Positions 1-6,664 of a DNA stretch of 7,353 bases are shown here, one piece after another (position 1 is the stretch's first letter; each line of letters starts with the position of its first letter). The notes under the pieces were generated by a model, which searched no databases, was not told where the DNA came from, and saw only the letters and a program-made list of their open reading frames with translations. The DNA is from Streptomyces sp. NRRL S-350 (GTDB lineage: Bacteria > Actinomycetota > Actinomycetes > Streptomycetales > Streptomycetaceae), in contig NZ_JOHO01000119.1 of the NCBI RefSeq assembly GCF_000719705.1, positions 1 through 7,353 on the forward strand, in the 5' to 3' direction. Position numbers and translations under genes: made by a program.

Positions 1-113
1 TCGGCCTTCACGGACACCATCCACGAGGCGAACGACAACCCGATCGACGCCATGCCTGCCAGGTAGGCGTGCTCGGACTTCACACCCGCGTCATGCAGCT
101 TCTTGATGATCAC
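1..113 (-). CDS. Small putative membrane protein, 5' part only (cut by window edge)
   Basis: The minus strand reads a GTG start at 113-111 and then 37 codons with no stop to the window edge. The start is supported by a perfect GGAGG (124-120) six bases upstream. The peptide begins VIIKKLHDAGVKSEHAYLAG and then becomes hydrophobic (MASIGLSFASWMVSV, about residues 21-35), as expected for a basic cytoplasmic N-terminus followed by a membrane helix. I do not recognise the family with certainty; small conserved actinobacterial membrane proteins of unknown function look like this. It diverges from the broken ATPase gene at 285, and the 171 bases between them must hold both promoters. No function can be assigned from 37 residues. 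Confidence 0.6.
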   Translation of the reverse strand, partial: MIIKKLHDAGVKSEHAYLAGMASIGLSFASWMVSVKA

Positions 114-119
114 GACAAA

Positions 120-124
120 CCTCC
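120..124 (-). promoter_or_regulatory. Ribosome binding site of the left-edge gene
   Basis: CCTCC on the plus strand reads GGAGG on the minus strand, six bases before the GTG at 113. It decides the start of that gene. Confidence 0.6.
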
Positions 125-284
125 AGCTGTTGCGGTACTCCGGCCACGGCGGCTGCCCAACCTCCCGCGACCCACACCAGGTTCATCGCCGCCCACCGGA
201 GTCGCTGGTGGCGGCGCGGGGTGGTGCGGGTGTCGTGTTGGTCGCGGTGGGTAACCGCCGGGGTGGAGAGAGGTCCGGCCGTTC

Positions 285-729
285 GTGGATCACGCCATGG
301 GAGCTGTCTTCGATACCCGCCGCCGCCGTGTGCGGCTGTCCTTCGCCGGTACCCGGACCTGCCCGTCACCCGGGGCCGTGATTTCGCCTCCCGGGCCCTG
401 GGCCGGTGGGGACCGGCGGGACCTGGCCAGTGGATGGCGCCGGAGGTGTGCGAGGACGTCCTGATGGTGACCGCCGAACTCCTGGCCAACGCCCTCGTCC
501 ACGGCCATGGACCGCGGGAACTGGTCCTCGACTACCGCCCCGGGGTGGTGCGGGTCGCAGTCAGCGACTACACCCCGGCCCCACCACCCCACCACCCCTG
601 CGCCCCGACGCCCCGGGGCAGCCGGGCGGCTACGGCCTCTTGGTCGTGGAACGCCTCACCGTCTCGGCGGACGCCGGCGGCAAGACGGTGTGGGCGGAAC
701 TGCTCACCACCCGGCCGCGATGGTGCTGA
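285..729 (+). pseudogene. Broken RsbW-like ATPase (anti-sigma-factor kinase type), two frameshifts
   Basis: The intact relatives are small (about 140-150 aa) GHKL-fold ATPases of the RsbW/SpoIIAB type, abundant in Streptomyces, that are thought to bind or phosphorylate sigma-factor regulators. The composite here is about 148 aa but lies in three frames. The N-terminus (RRRRVRLSFAGT) is in frame 3 to about 352. The middle is in frame 2 to about 598: PDLPVTRGRDFASRAL, then the N-box region ELLANALVHGHG and VAVSDYTP. The end is in frame 1 to the TGA at 727-729: PGGYGLLVVERL (the G2-type ATP-lid motif), then GGKTVWAELL. Each change equals the loss of one base and falls in a C-run (about 352-354 and 587-598). 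The start is taken as GTG 285, 11 bases after GAGAGAGG (266-273); ATG 297 is the alternative. As read, no full-length ATPase can be made. Either it is a true pseudogene or the sequence has two base-call errors. Confidence 0.75.
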
Positions 730-984
730 ACAGAGACGATATCCCCGGCAGCCCCGGTGCTGAGCCGAAAACGCACCGGTGCGGACCCGCCCGACCGCGA
801 CCTACAGTGGTCTGTGCCATGGGGGCGGCGTCACGGGACGGGAGCGGTGCGATCGACGACACGGGTACTTTCGCCATCACGGTCCGGGACAGCCCGGCCG
901 GGCCGGTGCCCGAGCGGTTCGGGCCGTGGGAGACCGCTTGATGAGTTGTACGTGTCACTCTGTCCGTGACGGCGGCGACATACT
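730..984 (+). promoter_or_regulatory. Intergenic region that should carry the kinase operon promoter
   Basis: There is no convincing gene between the ATPase remnant and the first kinase. I see a 12-base perfect palindrome, CGCACCGGTGCG (772-783). Two weak -10-like hexamers are present, TACAGT (803-808) and TACTTT (866-871), neither with a good -35. A short inverted repeat, GTCAC-N7-GTGAC, lies at 954-970, 26 bases before the GTG at 996. The promoter is inferred from position only; the palindromes could be operator sites but are short enough to be chance. Confidence 0.3.
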
Positions 985-991
985 GGGGAGG
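985..991 (+). promoter_or_regulatory. Ribosome binding site deciding the start of kinase 1
   Basis: GGGGAGG ends four bases before GTG 996. The longer reading from GTG 966 has no Shine-Dalgarno sequence, so 996 is preferred although the spacing is a little short. Confidence 0.55.
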
Positions 992-995
992 CTTG

Positions 996-3197
996 GTGGC
1001 TGCCAATGGTGACACCGAAGGAATAGCGGCGCAGCCGGCCGTGTTCGTGGGCCCCCATCAGTTGCTGCGGCCGTTGGGCGAGGGCGGGATGGGGGTGGTG
1101 TACCTGGCCCGCTCGCCCGGACTGAGGCTGCTCGCGGTGAAGGTCATCCGGGCCGAGTACGCGGAGGACCCGCAGTTCCAGCGCCGGTTCCAGCAGGAGG
1201 TGGAGGCCGCCAGGCGGGTGACGGGGTTCCACACGCCGCCCGTGGTGGACGCGCAGCCGCGTGGTCCCCGGCCGTGGATGGCCACGTCGTACCTGCCGGC
1301 GCCGTCGCTCGGCGAGGTAGTCAGGCGGTTCGGCCCGCTCAGCGAGGCGGGTGCGCGGGCCTTGGGGGCGGCGCTGGCGGAGGCGCTGGCCGCGATCCAC
1401 GCGGTGGGAGTGGTGCACCGTGACCTCAAGCCGGGCAATGTGCTCATCGCGCGGGACGGTCCGCGTGTCATCGACTTCGGGATCAGCCGTGCCTTTGACG
1501 CCGTTCACCTGACCCGGACCGGCATGGTGTGCGGCACGCCCGGATACATCGCTCCCGAGCGCATCGTCTCCGCATCCGTCACCTTAGCCTCGTCGGACGT
1601 GTTCTCGCTCGGCTGCCTGCTGGTGTACGCGCTCACCGGCCGTGCCCCGTTCGGCACTGGTGAGCCCGCGCAGATCAACCGGCGGGCGGTCTACGAGGAG
1701 CCCGAACTCGCCGGTGTGCCGGCCGTATTGCGCCCGCTGGTGGCTGCGTGCCTGGACAAGGAGCCTGCCCGGCGGCCCGCGGCGGCGGCCGTGCTGGCCG
1801 CACTGGCTCCGGTCGATCCGGCGGCACTGCTGAGTCCAGGCCTGCTGGCCGACCTCGACGCCCGGGAGCGGCAGGCCGCGATCGACCTGGCCGCGCCGCC
1901 CGCCGATCCGCCCCTGCTGCCGGTGCGGACGTGGCAGTCGCTCAGCCGCCGCGGCCTGTTCGGCCTCGGTGCCGGGCTCGGCGCGGGTGCGGCCGCCGCC
2001 GTCGGCGTCCCGCTGCTGCTCACCCGTCGGGCACGGGTGGCCGCCGGGACGGCCACGGTCGGCAATCCCGTGGACGCATGGGGAGCCGACACGGGAGGCG
2101 CGAGCCCCTCGCCCGAAGCCCCGGCCCCGCTGTGGAGCCGGCCGTTCAGCGGTGTGGCGGTCGGCCATCAGCTGTCCGTCCTCGGGCCCACCCCAGTGTG
2201 GTGGTCCCAGGGGCTGGGCGCGACCGGCCTCGACGGCTCGACGGGGCGCCAGGCGTGGTCCCGCCAGGACGTCCAGTTCTTCCAGGCGCAGAACGGGCTG
2301 CTCTACGGGACGTCCATGGACTTCAAGAGCCTGGTGTGGCTGAACGCCACGGCCGAGGACCACCGGATCCCGCTCACCGTGCCCGCCGAGCAACGGATGG
2401 ACGCCGAGATGAGCATCCGGGTCTTCGGCGCGGATGACCGGACCGTGGTGATAGCCCGGCCGACGGCCTTCGCCGGCGGCGGAGTCGTCGTCGGGGCCGA
2501 TCCGGGCACTGGGGAGGTGCTGTGGCAGCACGACGTCGCCCAGAACATGGCGGTGCCCATGGCCCGCGACTATGAGCCCTTGTACAGCGGTTCCGGCAGC
2601 TCGATGGGCCTGGTCGCCGACGGCAGGTGCTACTACCGCGACGGTGACGTCCTGCACGCGGTGGACCTGCGGACCGGCGCGTCCCAGTGGCAGGCCGCCG
2701 GCCTCGCGGGCGGCGGCGCCGGGCTGCCCTCACGGCTGATCCGCACCGGCGAACTGCTGCTGGTCGTCAACGGCCAGACGGTGGTGGCCCTGGAAACGGC
2801 CACCGGGCGGCAGCGCTGGCTGGCTCCCCCCGTCCCGCAGGCGGTCTTCGGCTGTGCACTGGGTGCCGGCAGGCTGCTGCTGTCCGGGAACCTGGGCACC
2901 GCCTACTGCCTGGACGTCACGACCGGCAAAGGGCTGTGGCACTCCACCGTGGCGACGGCGACCTCGGCGGGCACGGGGATGGACTTCCGGGTGCCGTCGG
3001 CAGGCGACGGCTTCTTCGGCGTCCCCCTGCTGGGCGGGTCGTCCGGGGCCGCCGTCCTGGACGCCACCAGTGGCGCGGTCCGCTGGGTGTCACGCCCGGC
3101 CTCCGACGAGGGCCAGTGGACCACCGCGGCCGTCGGCGGAACGCTCTACTGCGCCTCCTCCACAACGCTGCGCGCCTTCCGGGCCGGCGCCGCATGA
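996..3197 (+). CDS. Membrane Ser/Thr protein kinase with C-terminal PQQ-like beta-propeller (kinase 1)
   Basis: This is an AfsK-type (Hanks) Ser/Thr kinase of 733 aa. The kinase domain spans about residues 20-270 and all key residues are visible: Gly loop GEGGMGVVY (28-36), ATP-binding K49 in LAVKV, helix-C E68, catalytic HRDLKPGN (141-148, D143), DFG (160-162), APE (186-188), D201 and R260. Activation-loop Thr 173, 175 and 181 are candidate autophosphorylation sites. After a linker comes SLSRRGLFGL (315-324) and a Gly/Ala-rich hydrophobic segment to about 342, which fits a Tat-type signal anchor. Residues about 375-733 form PQQ-type blades with the Gly-x-x-x-Trp pattern (DGSTGRQAW, GTGEVLW, TATGRQRW, TTGKGLW, TSGAVRW); the motif Trp are 421, 510, 565, 608, 648 and 697. 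Cys 545, 620, 638 and 719 lie in this outer part. The kinase should face the cytoplasm and the propeller the outside, sensing an unknown ligand. The TGA overlaps the next gene's ATG. Start 996 was chosen on the ribosome binding site; GTG 966 would add 10 residues. The class is secure, the ligand and substrates unknown. Confidence 0.93.
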   Translation: MAANGDTEGIAAQPAVFVGPHQLLRPLGEGGMGVVYLARSPGLRLLAVKVIRAEYAEDPQFQRRFQQEVEAARRVTGFHTPPVVDAQPRGPRPWMATSYLPAPSLGEVVRRFGPLSEAGARALGAALAEALAAIHAVGVVHRDLKPGNVLIARDGPRVIDFGISRAFDAVHLTRTGMVCGTPGYIAPERIVSASVTLASSDVFSLGCLLVYALTGRAPFGTGEPAQINRRAVYEEPELAGVPAVLRPLVAACLDKEPARRPAAAAVLAALAPVDPAALLSPGLLADLDARERQAAIDLAAPPADPPLLPVRTWQSLSRRGLFGLGAGLGAGAAAAVGVPLLLTRRARVAAGTATVGNPVDAWGADTGGASPSPEAPAPLWSRPFSGVAVGHQLSVLGPTPVWWSQGLGATGLDGSTGRQAWSRQDVQFFQAQNGLLYGTSMDFKSLVWLNATAEDHRIPLTVPAEQRMDAEMSIRVFGADDRTVVIARPTAFAGGGVVVGADPGTGEVLWQHDVAQNMAVPMARDYEPLYSGSGSSMGLVADGRCYYRDGDVLHAVDLRTGASQWQAAGLAGGGAGLPSRLIRTGELLLVVNGQTVVALETATGRQRWLAPPVPQAVFGCALGAGRLLLSGNLGTAYCLDVTTGKGLWHSTVATATSAGTGMDFRVPSAGDGFFGVPLLGGSSGAAVLDATSGAVRWVSRPASDEGQWTTAAVGGTLYCASSTTLRAFRAGAA

Positions 3198-5314
3198 GCG
3201 CGCAGAGCATCGGTCCCTATCGCATCCTGCGAAAGCTCGGCGCGGGGGGCATGGGCGCCGTCTACCTGGCCGCCACCGGCAGCGGGCGCCCCGTCGCGGT
3301 GAAGACCGTGCAGCCGGAGTACGCGGCCGACGCCGAGTTCCGGCGCAGGTTCACCCAGGAGGTGGCGGCGGCCAGGTCGGTCAACGGGGCCTACACCGTG
3401 GCGGTGGTGGACGCCGACACCGAGGCTGAAGTCCCTTGGCTGGCCACCGAGTTCGTCGCCGGGCCGTCGCTGTACGAGGCCGTGGTACGGCACGGCGCAC
3501 TCGCCGGGCCCGCGCTGCAGGTACTGGGAGCGGGCCTGGTGGAGGCGCTCGCCGCGATCCATCGCGCCCGGATCATCCACCGGGACCTGAAGCCCTCGAA
3601 CATCCTGGTCGCCCGGGACGGCCCGAGGGTCATCGACTTCGGGATCAGCAAGCCGACGGCCGACGCGCTGCCCACTGCGAGCGGCCAGATCATCGGCACC
3701 CCCGGGTTCATGTCTCCCGAACACGCGGCAGGGCTGGATCTCACCCCCGCCAGCGACCTGTTCTCGCTGGGCGCCGTGCTGGCCTTCGCCGGGACCGGCC
3801 GCACGCCCTTCGGCGAGGGGCCACCGGCGGTGCTGATCTACCGGGCCTCCGAGGAGCCTCCGGACCTCGACGGAGTGCCACCGGAGCTGACGGGACTGCT
3901 GGTGCGCTGTCTGGACCGGGATCCGGCCCGGCGGCCCGCACCGGCTGAGCTTGCCGAGGCCTTCCGGTACGGCCCGGCGGTCGGCACCGACTGGCTGGGA
4001 GGCGCGGAGCGGACCGTACGCCGACGTGAGCGCGAACTGGCCCGGGTGCTGAGCGATCCGAACGGCACCCGGCGCCGGCTTCTCGTCCTCGGCGGAGCGC
4101 TGCTCGCCACGGCCGCCGCGGGCGGTGCCACCCGGGCGCTGTGGCCGGGCACGTCGGGGGCGCCCCCGACGGCCTGGTCGGTGACCCTTCCGCGGGCCGG
4201 GATGACACCGGTCGGCTGCGGACCGGCGGCGGTGGTGTGCGCGGACCGCACGGGGGCCGTCGGCTACGACCGTTCCGATGGACGGGTGCTGTGGAGCAGC
4301 ACCGTGGAGGCGGGGATGGTCCCGGTCGGCGACGGCGGGCGGCTCTGGTCCGTGGACTCCGACGGCTCGGTGCGGGCACGCGACGCGCGCAGCGGCGACA
4401 CGGTCTGGCGTTCGTCCGACCCGGTTCCCGGTGCGCAGTCCGTCGCCCTGCCGCTGCCGGTCCTGCTGCTGGTCACCGGAGCGGACGGAACGCTGCACGG
4501 CTACGACGCGGCCGGAGGGAGCCGACTGTGGAGCAGTACGGCGCTGGGCACTTCGTTCCGCATCCAGGGCATGCCGTCGGCGGGGCTACTGATCGTCACG
4601 CTCCTCGGGGACCCGGCCCGGCTCGCCAAGGGCGCCTTCCGGTTCGTGGCACTCGACAGCGCCACCGGACGCCAACGCTGGTCGCTCGACGCCCAGGACC
4701 TGTACGCGCCGCCGGACGGGAGCCAGCTGTACGCCCTGGGCGCGGATCTCGCCCTCACCGCCGTGGACGGCCAGAACGCAACCGCGCTCTGGAGCCGGCC
4801 CACCGGTCTTCCGTCCGGGACCACGTACACCGGTTTCTACCAGGGTTCGCTCTCACTCCGCCGAGGAGTGGTCACCTGCCTGCCCCTCACCGCGCCGACT
4901 GCCACGGACGGGAAGGTCGTGACGGCAGCCTTCGACACCGAGGGCGCCCGGCTCTGGACCGGCTCGCGCACCGGCGTCATCACCGGGTGCGCGGACGCCG
5001 GAACCGTCGTCGTGACCGGCGGCCCGCAGGACGCGTCCGCCCTCGACCTGCGCACCGGGCACACCGCGTGGACCTGGCCGTCGCCACACGGTGCCGCCAC
5101 CGTGTGGGGCGCCGTCGGAGGGTCGTTCCTGATCACTGCGCCCACCGCCGCCGACGGGATCACCGTGCAGTCGCTCACCAGCGCCGCCGGCAAACCGCAA
5201 TGGCACCAGACGTTCGCCCGGCAGCCAGGGGCCCCGCAAGTCCTCGCCCAGGACTCGGCCCTGCTGGTCGGCTACGGGACCACCCTGACCGCCTATCACC
5301 TGTCAGCCGGCTGA
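3194..5314 (+). CDS. Membrane Ser/Thr protein kinase with C-terminal PQQ-like beta-propeller (kinase 2)
   Basis: A 706-aa paralogue of the preceding kinase. Start ATG 3194 overlaps the upstream TGA (ATGA) and has no Shine-Dalgarno of its own, so translation is probably coupled. The frame is open further upstream, to 2687, but that part is a shadow of kinase 1. The kinase domain (about 7-255) is complete: Gly loop GAGGMGAVY (16-24), K37 in VAVK, E56, HRDLKPSN (129-136, D131), DFG (148-150), SPE in place of APE (174-176), D188 and R247. Thr 155, 161, 169 and Ser 163 lie in the activation loop. An Arg-rich stretch ends in GTRRRLLVLGGALLATAAAG (291-310), a twin-arginine-like hydrophobic anchor. 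The rest (about 325-706) is a PQQ-type propeller with eight motif Trp (367, 405, 446, 496, 533, 588, 626, 670), for example DGRVLW, ATGRQRW and RTGHTAW. Four Cys (342, 349, 562, 599) lie outside. It likely pairs functionally with kinase 1; whether they heterodimerise or phosphorylate each other cannot be seen. Confidence 0.94.
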   Translation: MSAQSIGPYRILRKLGAGGMGAVYLAATGSGRPVAVKTVQPEYAADAEFRRRFTQEVAAARSVNGAYTVAVVDADTEAEVPWLATEFVAGPSLYEAVVRHGALAGPALQVLGAGLVEALAAIHRARIIHRDLKPSNILVARDGPRVIDFGISKPTADALPTASGQIIGTPGFMSPEHAAGLDLTPASDLFSLGAVLAFAGTGRTPFGEGPPAVLIYRASEEPPDLDGVPPELTGLLVRCLDRDPARRPAPAELAEAFRYGPAVGTDWLGGAERTVRRRERELARVLSDPNGTRRRLLVLGGALLATAAAGGATRALWPGTSGAPPTAWSVTLPRAGMTPVGCGPAAVVCADRTGAVGYDRSDGRVLWSSTVEAGMVPVGDGGRLWSVDSDGSVRARDARSGDTVWRSSDPVPGAQSVALPLPVLLLVTGADGTLHGYDAAGGSRLWSSTALGTSFRIQGMPSAGLLIVTLLGDPARLAKGAFRFVALDSATGRQRWSLDAQDLYAPPDGSQLYALGADLALTAVDGQNATALWSRPTGLPSGTTYTGFYQGSLSLRRGVVTCLPLTAPTATDGKVVTAAFDTEGARLWTGSRTGVITGCADAGTVVVTGGPQDASALDLRTGHTAWTWPSPHGAATVWGAVGGSFLITAPTAADGITVQSLTSAAGKPQWHQTFARQPGAPQVLAQDSALLVGYGTTLTAYHLSAG

Positions 5315-5317
5315 CAG
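5300..5317 (+). repeat. Perfect 18-base palindrome over the stop codon of kinase 2
   Basis: CTGTCAGCCGGCTGACAG is its own reverse complement. In RNA it can fold as a 7-bp stem with a CCGG loop. It covers the TGA (5312-5314) and ends 22 bases before the next ATG. It could be an intercistronic hairpin (partial terminator, mRNA processing or stability element) or a DNA operator. No T-run follows, so a full terminator is unlikely. Confidence 0.55.
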
Positions 5318-5322
5318 CCTCC

Positions 5323-5328
5323 GAAGGG
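5323..5328 (+). promoter_or_regulatory. Ribosome binding site of the third operon gene
   Basis: GAAGGG lies 11 bases before ATG 5340. It is moderate in match and slightly far, but is the only candidate in the 25-base gap. Confidence 0.4.
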
Positions 5329-5339
5329 TTCATCACGAG

Positions 5340-6182
5340 ATGGCCGAGATCGAGGACACCCCGCCCGCCACCCAACCGCTGCCGACCCTCCCGGGCACCC
5401 GCTCCCTGCCGCCACAGCCCACTCCCGCCACCCTCCCCGACCCCGCGGACCTGCGCCCGGCCGGACCCACCCGGCGGTGGACCTGGCTGCTCGGAGGCGT
5501 CACGGCCGGGGCGGGCACCGCAGCGCTCGTCCTGGGCCTGGTGGCCAACCTCGTCACCCCGGCGGCGACCGCGGGGACGACGGCCGCGACGACCGTCTCC
5601 GCCGCTACGACGGTCTCCGCAGCGACGACGGTCTCGGCCACGACGGCCGTCTCGCCCGCGCCGACCCTCCCGGTCACGCCCGGACCGGCGAGCCCTACGA
5701 CGGCGCCCTACACCACCTTGGCCGCGGGCTGCGCCCTGGTTCGCCCCGAGACGGTCGACCGCTATGCGAAGGGAACCTCCTGCAGCGAGCAAAAGGACGT
5801 CGGGGGCATGACCAATGCGAGCGCGGGCTGGCACAGCAATGACGGAGGCTGGACCATGATGCAGGTCATGGTCTTGCTGTCCCCGATCGCCGAGAGTCTC
5901 TACGAGACCACCGTGGCCGGGCACCGGGCCACCATCGGAATGAAGGTCACTGACGACCGGGCCGTGCCCGGCATAGGGGAGAAGGCAAACCTGTTCTACA
6001 CCACCATGAATGGGCACGGCCACGCCGACCTCGTGGTGCTCCAGCGCAACGCGCTCATCACCATCAGCTATGAAAAGGGCACCTTTTCCGGGGCCACCCT
6101 GAAGGACATCCCGCCCACCGAGGCCGAAGCCGCCGCCACCGCCTGCGCCCAGGATGTCGTGGCCACGCTCGCCGCCTCGTGA
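5340..6182 (+). CDS. Single-pass membrane protein with DUF3558-like outer domain
   Basis: A 280-aa protein with no enzymatic motif. Residues 1-43 are Pro-rich and probably cytoplasmic (PLPTLPGT, LPPQPTPATLPDP). TRR (44-46) precedes one membrane helix (about 47-72, WTWLLGG to GLVANLV). Residues 74-126 are a Thr/Ala/Pro linker containing three ATTVSA repeats, typical of wall-spanning and possibly O-glycosylated spacers. The outer domain (about 127-280) starts GCALVRPETVDRYAKG, carries Cys 131, 148 and 269, and ends in a helical ACAQDVVATL. The early Cys-Ala-Leu with a later Cys near the end recalls the DUF3558 family of secreted actinobacterial proteins; this is from memory and tentative. It starts 25 bases after kinase 2 and is probably co-transcribed. 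Its outer domain could bring a ligand to the propellers, or its Pro/Thr-rich tail could be a kinase substrate; both are inference. Confidence 0.85.
   Translation: MAEIEDTPPATQPLPTLPGTRSLPPQPTPATLPDPADLRPAGPTRRWTWLLGGVTAGAGTAALVLGLVANLVTPAATAGTTAATTVSAATTVSAATTVSATTAVSPAPTLPVTPGPASPTTAPYTTLAAGCALVRPETVDRYAKGTSCSEQKDVGGMTNASAGWHSNDGGWTMMQVMVLLSPIAESLYETTVAGHRATIGMKVTDDRAVPGIGEKANLFYTTMNGHGHADLVVLQRNALITISYEKGTFSGATLKDIPPTEAEAAATACAQDVVATLAAS
5586..5657 (+). repeat. 18-bp tandem repeat coding for ATTVSA units
   Basis: Three in-frame 18-bp units (5586-5603, 5604-5621, 5622-5639) encode ATTVSA, and a fourth degenerate unit (5640-5657) encodes TTAVSP. They build the extracellular linker of the membrane protein. 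The period is a multiple of three, so unit gain or loss would change only the linker length. Confidence 0.8.
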
Positions 6183-6223
6183 AGCCCGCGACGCCACCAA
6201 CCCCGGCCGTACGTCGATCCAGC

Positions 6224-6280
6224 TAGGTTCCGTCCGGTCGATCATGTGCGGAGCCAGATGACGAGGGCAGCTGCGGTGAC
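6224..6280 (-). mobile_element. Possible 3' end of an IS5-type insertion sequence (remnant)
   Basis: On the minus strand a short frame reads VTAAALVIWLRT and then a stop (TGA at 6244-6242), which resembles the hydrophobic C-terminal end of IS5-group transposases. The outer side has GGTTCCGTCCGG, which could be a terminal inverted repeat, directly next to CTAG (6223-6226), the kind of site IS5-type elements duplicate. No longer transposase frame and no second end are visible, so at most it is a fragment. Confidence 0.25.
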
Positions 6281-6339
6281 GCGTCCGGCCGCACCGGGAG
6301 ATCGCCGCGCGCCTGCGCCAGGTGCTCAACGTCCCGCCG

Positions 6340-6364
6340 GCCTGACCGGACCAGACGGTCAGGC
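6340..6364 (+). terminator. Candidate terminator hairpin after the kinase operon
   Basis: GCCTGACCG and CGGTCAGGC form a perfect 9-bp stem around a 7-base loop (GACCAGA). There is no T-run, but actinomycete terminators often lack one. It is the first strong hairpin after the third operon gene, 157 bases past its stop. Confidence 0.45.
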
Positions 6365-6474
6365 GCTGCGGCCAGAGACCAGGCGCCCGACCGACGCTTT
6401 CATGCCTGAGTGTCACGTTTTGCGCTCAGCATTTCGAAAAGTTGCCCACAGGCCAGAGGCGACATTGTCGTCGC

Positions 6475-6664
6475 ATGGCAAGCGATAGCGACATCACAGG
6501 CATTCACGGCATATCAGGTGAAGAGCGGCGCGAGCGCGGGCAGATCGAGGACGGCCTGGAGCGCGCCGAGCGCGACCAGTCCGTCCCTTGTCTCGCAGGC
6601 CCGCGGGTATCGCCGGGGCAGTCCTTCGGGAGAAGATCTCCCCGCGAGTCAGCCCCTGCCGAAG
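6475..6664 (+). pseudogene. 5' part of the SUKH-like gene, lying in two other frames
   Basis: From ATG 6475, frame 1 reads a charged N-terminus (ISGEERRERGQIEDGLERAE) with nearly pure G/C in third positions and A-rich second positions, the mark of real coding, to about 6587. The coding signature then moves to frame 3 (RRPAGIAGAVLREKISPRVS) and at about 6647-6651 to frame 2, which carries the SUKH domain. Each move equals one base missing from a C-run (GTCCCTT near 6584-6590; AGCCCCTG near 6646-6653). Restoring one C at each would give a continuous reading, ...SPRVSPLPKLPKPEF..., of about 224 aa in total. Only a distant AGAGG (6455-6459) precedes the ATG. It is either a true double-frameshift mutant or a sequence error. 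Confidence 0.5.

Larger units (their letters stand above)
6183..6474 (+). other. Gene-free stretch after the kinase operon
   Basis: These 292 bases hold the possible IS end (6224-6280), a plus-strand open fragment reading PHREIAARLRQVLNVPPA before a TGA (6343-6345) that I cannot assign, and the hairpin at 6340-6364. Bases 6398-6445 are markedly poorer in GC than the rest (TTTCATGCCTGAG, CATTTCGAAAAG), which suits a promoter region for the gene at 6475, but I cannot identify convincing -35 and -10 boxes. Confidence 0.45.

Noticed and set aside
91..186. 31-codon minus-strand frame beginning MNLVWVAGGWAA as a separate gene
   Set aside because: Weak ribosome binding site and low third-position GC in its second half; it overlaps the better supported GTG gene.
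819..941. 40-codon frame from ATG 819
   Set aside because: No ribosome binding site, no motif, and it lies in the likely promoter region of the operon.
966..995. Kinase 1 start at GTG 966
   Set aside because: No ribosome binding site, whereas GTG 996 follows GGGGAGG. It cannot be fully excluded.
1584..2657. Long minus-strand open frame opposite kinase 1
   Set aside because: Its codon positions mirror the plus-strand gene (high-GC third positions shifted), it has no recognisable motif, and the plus strand holds a complete kinase.
2687..3193. 169-residue N-terminal extension of kinase 2
   Set aside because: It is an out-of-frame reading of the kinase 1 propeller; the kinase domain begins a few residues after ATG 3194, which forms an ATGA overlap.
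3146..4498. Long minus-strand open frame opposite kinase 2
   Set aside because: Antisense shadow of a fully motif-supported kinase gene.
4141..5811. Plus-strand 556-codon frame overlapping kinase 2 and the membrane protein
   Set aside because: Arg/Pro-rich out-of-frame reading that crosses two supported genes.
5175..6416. Long minus-strand open frame across the third operon gene
   Set aside because: Gly/Arg-rich low-complexity translation, no motif, and it runs through the IS-like end and the hairpin.
6410..6664. SUKH-like gene starting at GTG 6410 in its own frame
   Set aside because: Codons from 6410 to about 6510 have poor third-position GC and no ribosome binding site; the real coding signature in 6475-6587 is in another frame.
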